Of a stretch of 64,000 bases of DNA, positions 62,301 through 64,000 are shown one piece after another. The notes beneath the pieces were generated by a model. That model made no database searches and was not told where the DNA came from. It saw only the letters and a list, made by a program, of their open reading frames with translations. The stretch is from Meloidogyne chitwoodi (Eukaryota > Nematoda > Chromadorea > Rhabditida > Meloidogynidae). The translations under genes and the position numbers were made by a program. The DNA lies in contig JACZZP010000018.1 of NCBI GenBank assembly GCA_015183035.1, positions 620,001 through 684,000 of the forward strand. Reading direction: 5' to 3'. Position 1 is the stretch's first letter. Each line of letters starts with the position of its first letter.

Positions 62301-64000
62301 GAGGTGTTGTATATGAGTGGTGGTCTTTTATAGACACCTTTAACGGTCTAGTAAACAGACTATATAAGCACCATTAAATAACCAGTCCGGATCCAAGATC
62401 CAACACCCAACATCCCAGGATCCCAACCTGAGTTAACCCTCACCAGCGTCTACACTTCTACCTTCCTTCAACCTTCATTGTATTTCTCTACGTAATAAAC
62501 TGTTGCTTTGTTGCTCGTCGACTTTCAGTATCTCGGACACCATCTTTAGTTAGGAAACTAAAGATACAACACTTTCCAAGTGCCAAAAGGCATATAATAG
62601 TGGAGAGGAAAAATAAGCGTGTACTTCTCCTAACGCCAAAAATGCAAGAGAAGGAAAGAAAAGAGCGAATTCTCTTTGCGGACAGGTGGGACATCAACTG
62701 GACATTTACCATTTGGATCTATTTATCGAAAACATTGTTCAAAGATATAATGTTCATAAACTAGAATTTTAAATTTTAGGAAAACTTTACAATTTTTTAT
62801 TTTATACAGAAAACAGTTATCGATGCATTTTTGTCATTATCTTTAAAATGTCAAAAGCTTGAATGTCTTTGCATTAATAGATTTGATTCAATTTTTGAGA
62901 GATCTTTAGAAATTGGACAAAATCAATGTTTACCTTCAACATTAAAATATTTAGCTATTTCTTATTATAATACTATTAATTATCTGCGAGAAATTCCTAA
63001 AATTTGTCCAAAACTTTGTTTTTTGTTCTTTCAAAGTTATGACTACTATATTTCAAATAATGATGTGATAATTGATACAAATGCTCTTAGGTATTTTTTA
63101 TATTATGGGTTGATTCTTATATTTAATCTTTTTTTTTTTAGTTTTTGCACTCCTTTTTTTTATGCTATAAATCCTTTGCATTTAGATCTTCATCCAAATT
63201 TGAATTCTTTACGTGCTTTAAAAATTAACTTTGATCTTGACGGGGTATTTTTTAATTAATTTTTTAATTAAAATATTTTTCTTAGGATGATTTATTGGAA
63301 ATTGCCTCGTCTTGCCCAAATTTGGAACATTTTGATTTTGTCTGGAAAAATTCTGTTGATGGTTTCGATGGTTTGGTAGAGGCACGTCAATTAGAAGCAC
63401 TTTATTCATTCAAAAAACTTTCATCAATTTCATTTGGAATATATATAATGGATAGATATTCTCCAAATACATCAATGCCATTTCATCGGGTTTGTGATTA
63501 ACAATTAATTTTTTATAGTAGCTACTATTTTTATCCCTTTTAATTGAAAAGTTTAATTTAGTCAATTCTGATTTCTCTTGCTGTTCTGTCCTAAGCTAAA
63601 TATTAGTTTTTATCCAATGAGTGCTTCTTTAATGTTTAAAATTTAATTAGAACAATAACAGAAATTATTTTTAAAATTACTAAATTTTAGCTATTTTGTG
63701 ATGATGGACTTCGTTTTGATGATTTTCTCTTTCAACTTCTTCTTAATTTAAATTCAATTACTCCTCTAAAAGTAAAATTTAATTTATTATAATTTTGATT
63801 TATTTTTTTTAAGAACCTTGAATTTATTGATATTAATTCTTTAAACTTTGCTAAAAAATATGCACTTAAAATTTTAAAGAATTTGAGTGAATTAGAAACA
63901 TTTTTATGTTCATTAACAAATTATAGCTCTTATATTGATAATGAATTGATGGAACAAAATGAATTCTTTCAAAGCCTTGATGAAATATTAAAAGAAAATA
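59378..64000 (+). CDS. F-box protein with leucine-rich-repeat-like C-terminus (partial)
   Basis: Substrate receptor type for SCF ubiquitin ligases. Exon 1 (59378-59410) reads MSFQDLPPEIL and splices to 59460: KYIFELLDFKERIKIECVCK then EWKYLCW, together a textbook F-box. Later segments are LRR-like: GVLSALIRRCAPNLEFLSIK (from about 59961), HFLKPSLTHFSMLEPIDKWH, KTVIDAFLSLSLKCQKLECL (from 62810), LPSTLKYLAISYYNTINYLR, PNLNSLRALKINF, DDLLEIASSCPNLEHFDFVW and so on to the right edge. The exon from 59460 reads one frame to about 59750, but the next exon is best joined from another frame (GGGLLE then LGVLSALI), so there is a hidden intron or indel at about 59590-59740. The intron at 60184-62809 holds the nested mobile elements. 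The gene continues past the window. Confidence 0.75.
60731..60997 (+). repeat. 5' long terminal repeat
   Basis: 267 bases, TGTTGTATATGAGTGGTGGT to AACTAAAGATACAACA. A TATAAGCACC-like TATA region is at about 60788 and an AATAAACTG polyadenylation-type signal at about 60920. It is followed by AATTGGCGCGGTCGACAGC, a possible primer-binding site. Confidence 0.9.
61240..61710 (+). CDS. Retropepsin-like protein of the LTR element
   Basis: About 156 residues from ATG at 61240 (an upstream in-frame GTG is at 61222). It carries the aspartic protease signature VEFILDSGAQLSCVSEDTWK (catalytic DSG) and a downstream flap-like GSEFRMLGSFSANIEVNG and LLTHVTQEPLNLFGLPWIF (the LLG/LFGLPWI motif typical of Ty3- and BEL-type proteases). 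No gag or polymerase is fused. Confidence 0.85.
   Translation: MALLSAIKKWWENSDVSCAQILHMNTSEKPEWLKKKVLINGTEVEFILDSGAQLSCVSEDTWKIIGSPVLTGLPCKGKSFTGSEFRMLGSFSANIEVNGISEKLLTHVTQEPLNLFGLPWIFAIEKKLGYPIVSSLNGFEKSAQVFKSEKYQQAFW
61842..62132 (+). CDS. Small charged open frame inside the LTR element
   Basis: 96 codons, strongly Lys/Asp/Ser-rich (KTAPDKSISDRSMDKGDNNN). No known domain. Could be the rest of a degenerate gag or simply chance; the element's own 3' region offers no better candidate. Confidence 0.3.
   Translation: MNCGLSKLNINKKKTAPDKSISDRSMDKGDNNNKSGSQDQIGNSFVQSRSSVIKDKEDNKDKMPEGEEHHKKDVVMMLDEMTRDHNKVPSCDKIFM
62305..62571 (+). repeat. 3' long terminal repeat
   Basis: 267 bases, the same length as the 5' LTR and, by eye, identical to it. 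Preceded by TTTTTAAGGGGGGAGG, the polypurine tract. Confidence 0.9.

Larger units (their letters stand above)
60731..62571 (+). mobile_element. LTR retroelement, non-autonomous, protease only
   Basis: 1,841 bases with two 267-base LTRs that appear identical (60731-60997 and 62305-62571), beginning TGTTGTAT and ending ATACAACA (TG...CA). A 5-base target duplication CTTTC sits on both sides (60726-60730, 62572-62576). A polypurine tract AAGGGGGGAGG precedes the 3' LTR. The interior (about 1.3 kb) encodes only a retropepsin-like protein; no reverse transcriptase, RNase H or integrase is present, so it depends on another element. Identical LTRs mean a recent insertion. Confidence 0.92.
60249..62710. 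mobile_element. MULE-like foldback element, split by an LTR element
   Basis: Without the LTR insertion this is about 620 bases with inverted arms of about 200 bases: GGTAAATGTCCAGTTGATGT, then CCTGTCCGCAAAGAGAATTA, GCATTTTTGGCGTTAGGAGA and GGCACTTGGAAAGGAAGGGG. The same series reads inward from the right end. Flanking 9-mers are identical, ATTTGGATC (60240-60248 and 62711-62719). Long terminal inverted repeats with a 9-base target duplication are characteristic of Mutator-like elements. No transposase. Confidence 0.85.

Overview
The window looks like nuclear DNA from a nematode, most likely a plant-parasitic tylenchid of the root-knot type (Meloidogyne-like). The genus is an inference. The evidence is very high A+T, dozens of tiny GT-AG introns (about 40-100 bases) in nearly every gene, likely spliced-leader acceptor sites (TTTTAG) a few bases before several start codons, a major sperm protein gene (a nematode-only family), an engrailed/CEH-16 homeobox gene, and a tandem pair of small secreted 'pioneer' proteins.

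Layout. 1-1300: part of an unknown minus-strand gene carrying an exact copy of a STIM exon segment. 1790-4782: STIM calcium sensor. 5529-6582: NIFK-like RNA-binding protein. 8942-11413: engrailed/ceh-16. 11.7-16.5 kb: tandemly duplicated small secreted protein genes with tRNA-like elements in introns and palindromic repeats. 17.0-21.0 kb: DNA polymerase kappa (minus). 21.4-22.4 kb: CENP-B/Tigger-like DNA-binding protein (minus). 23.2-23.8 kb: histone H3.3. 24.4-25.5 kb: unknown gene. 26.0-26.7 kb: mitochondrial ribosomal protein S18a. 26.9-29.6 kb: Ig-domain membrane protein. 29.6-32.7 kb: gene desert. 32.7-36.2 kb: class A GPCR with a hAT transposon in its last intron. 36.5-37.0 kb: frameshifted major sperm protein gene. 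37.6-41.3 kb: unknown protein (minus). 41.4-44.2 kb: protein O-fucosyltransferase 2 (minus). 44.9-48.9 kb: CNK scaffold (minus). 50.0-53.5 kb: polypeptide GalNAc-transferase (minus). 54.2-55.9 kb: SH2 tyrosine kinase of Fer type. 56.3-57.2 kb: ITPase (minus). 57.3-59.0 kb: SAM50 (minus). 59.4 kb to the end: F-box gene whose intron holds a foldback element interrupted by a young LTR element.

Three same-strand gene pairs are separated by only 148-150 bases (S18a/Ig protein, POFUT2/unknown, SAM50/ITPase), so operons are possible. Otherwise the genes are unrelated housekeeping, signalling and secretory genes. The most unusual content is the mobile-element record (several hAT-type elements with exact 8-base target duplications, a MULE-like foldback split by an LTR element, a Helitron-like pair), the secreted-gene duplication, and genes with alternative 3' ends (STIM, Ig protein). 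All gene models were read by eye from reading frames and splice signals. Exon edges are proposals.
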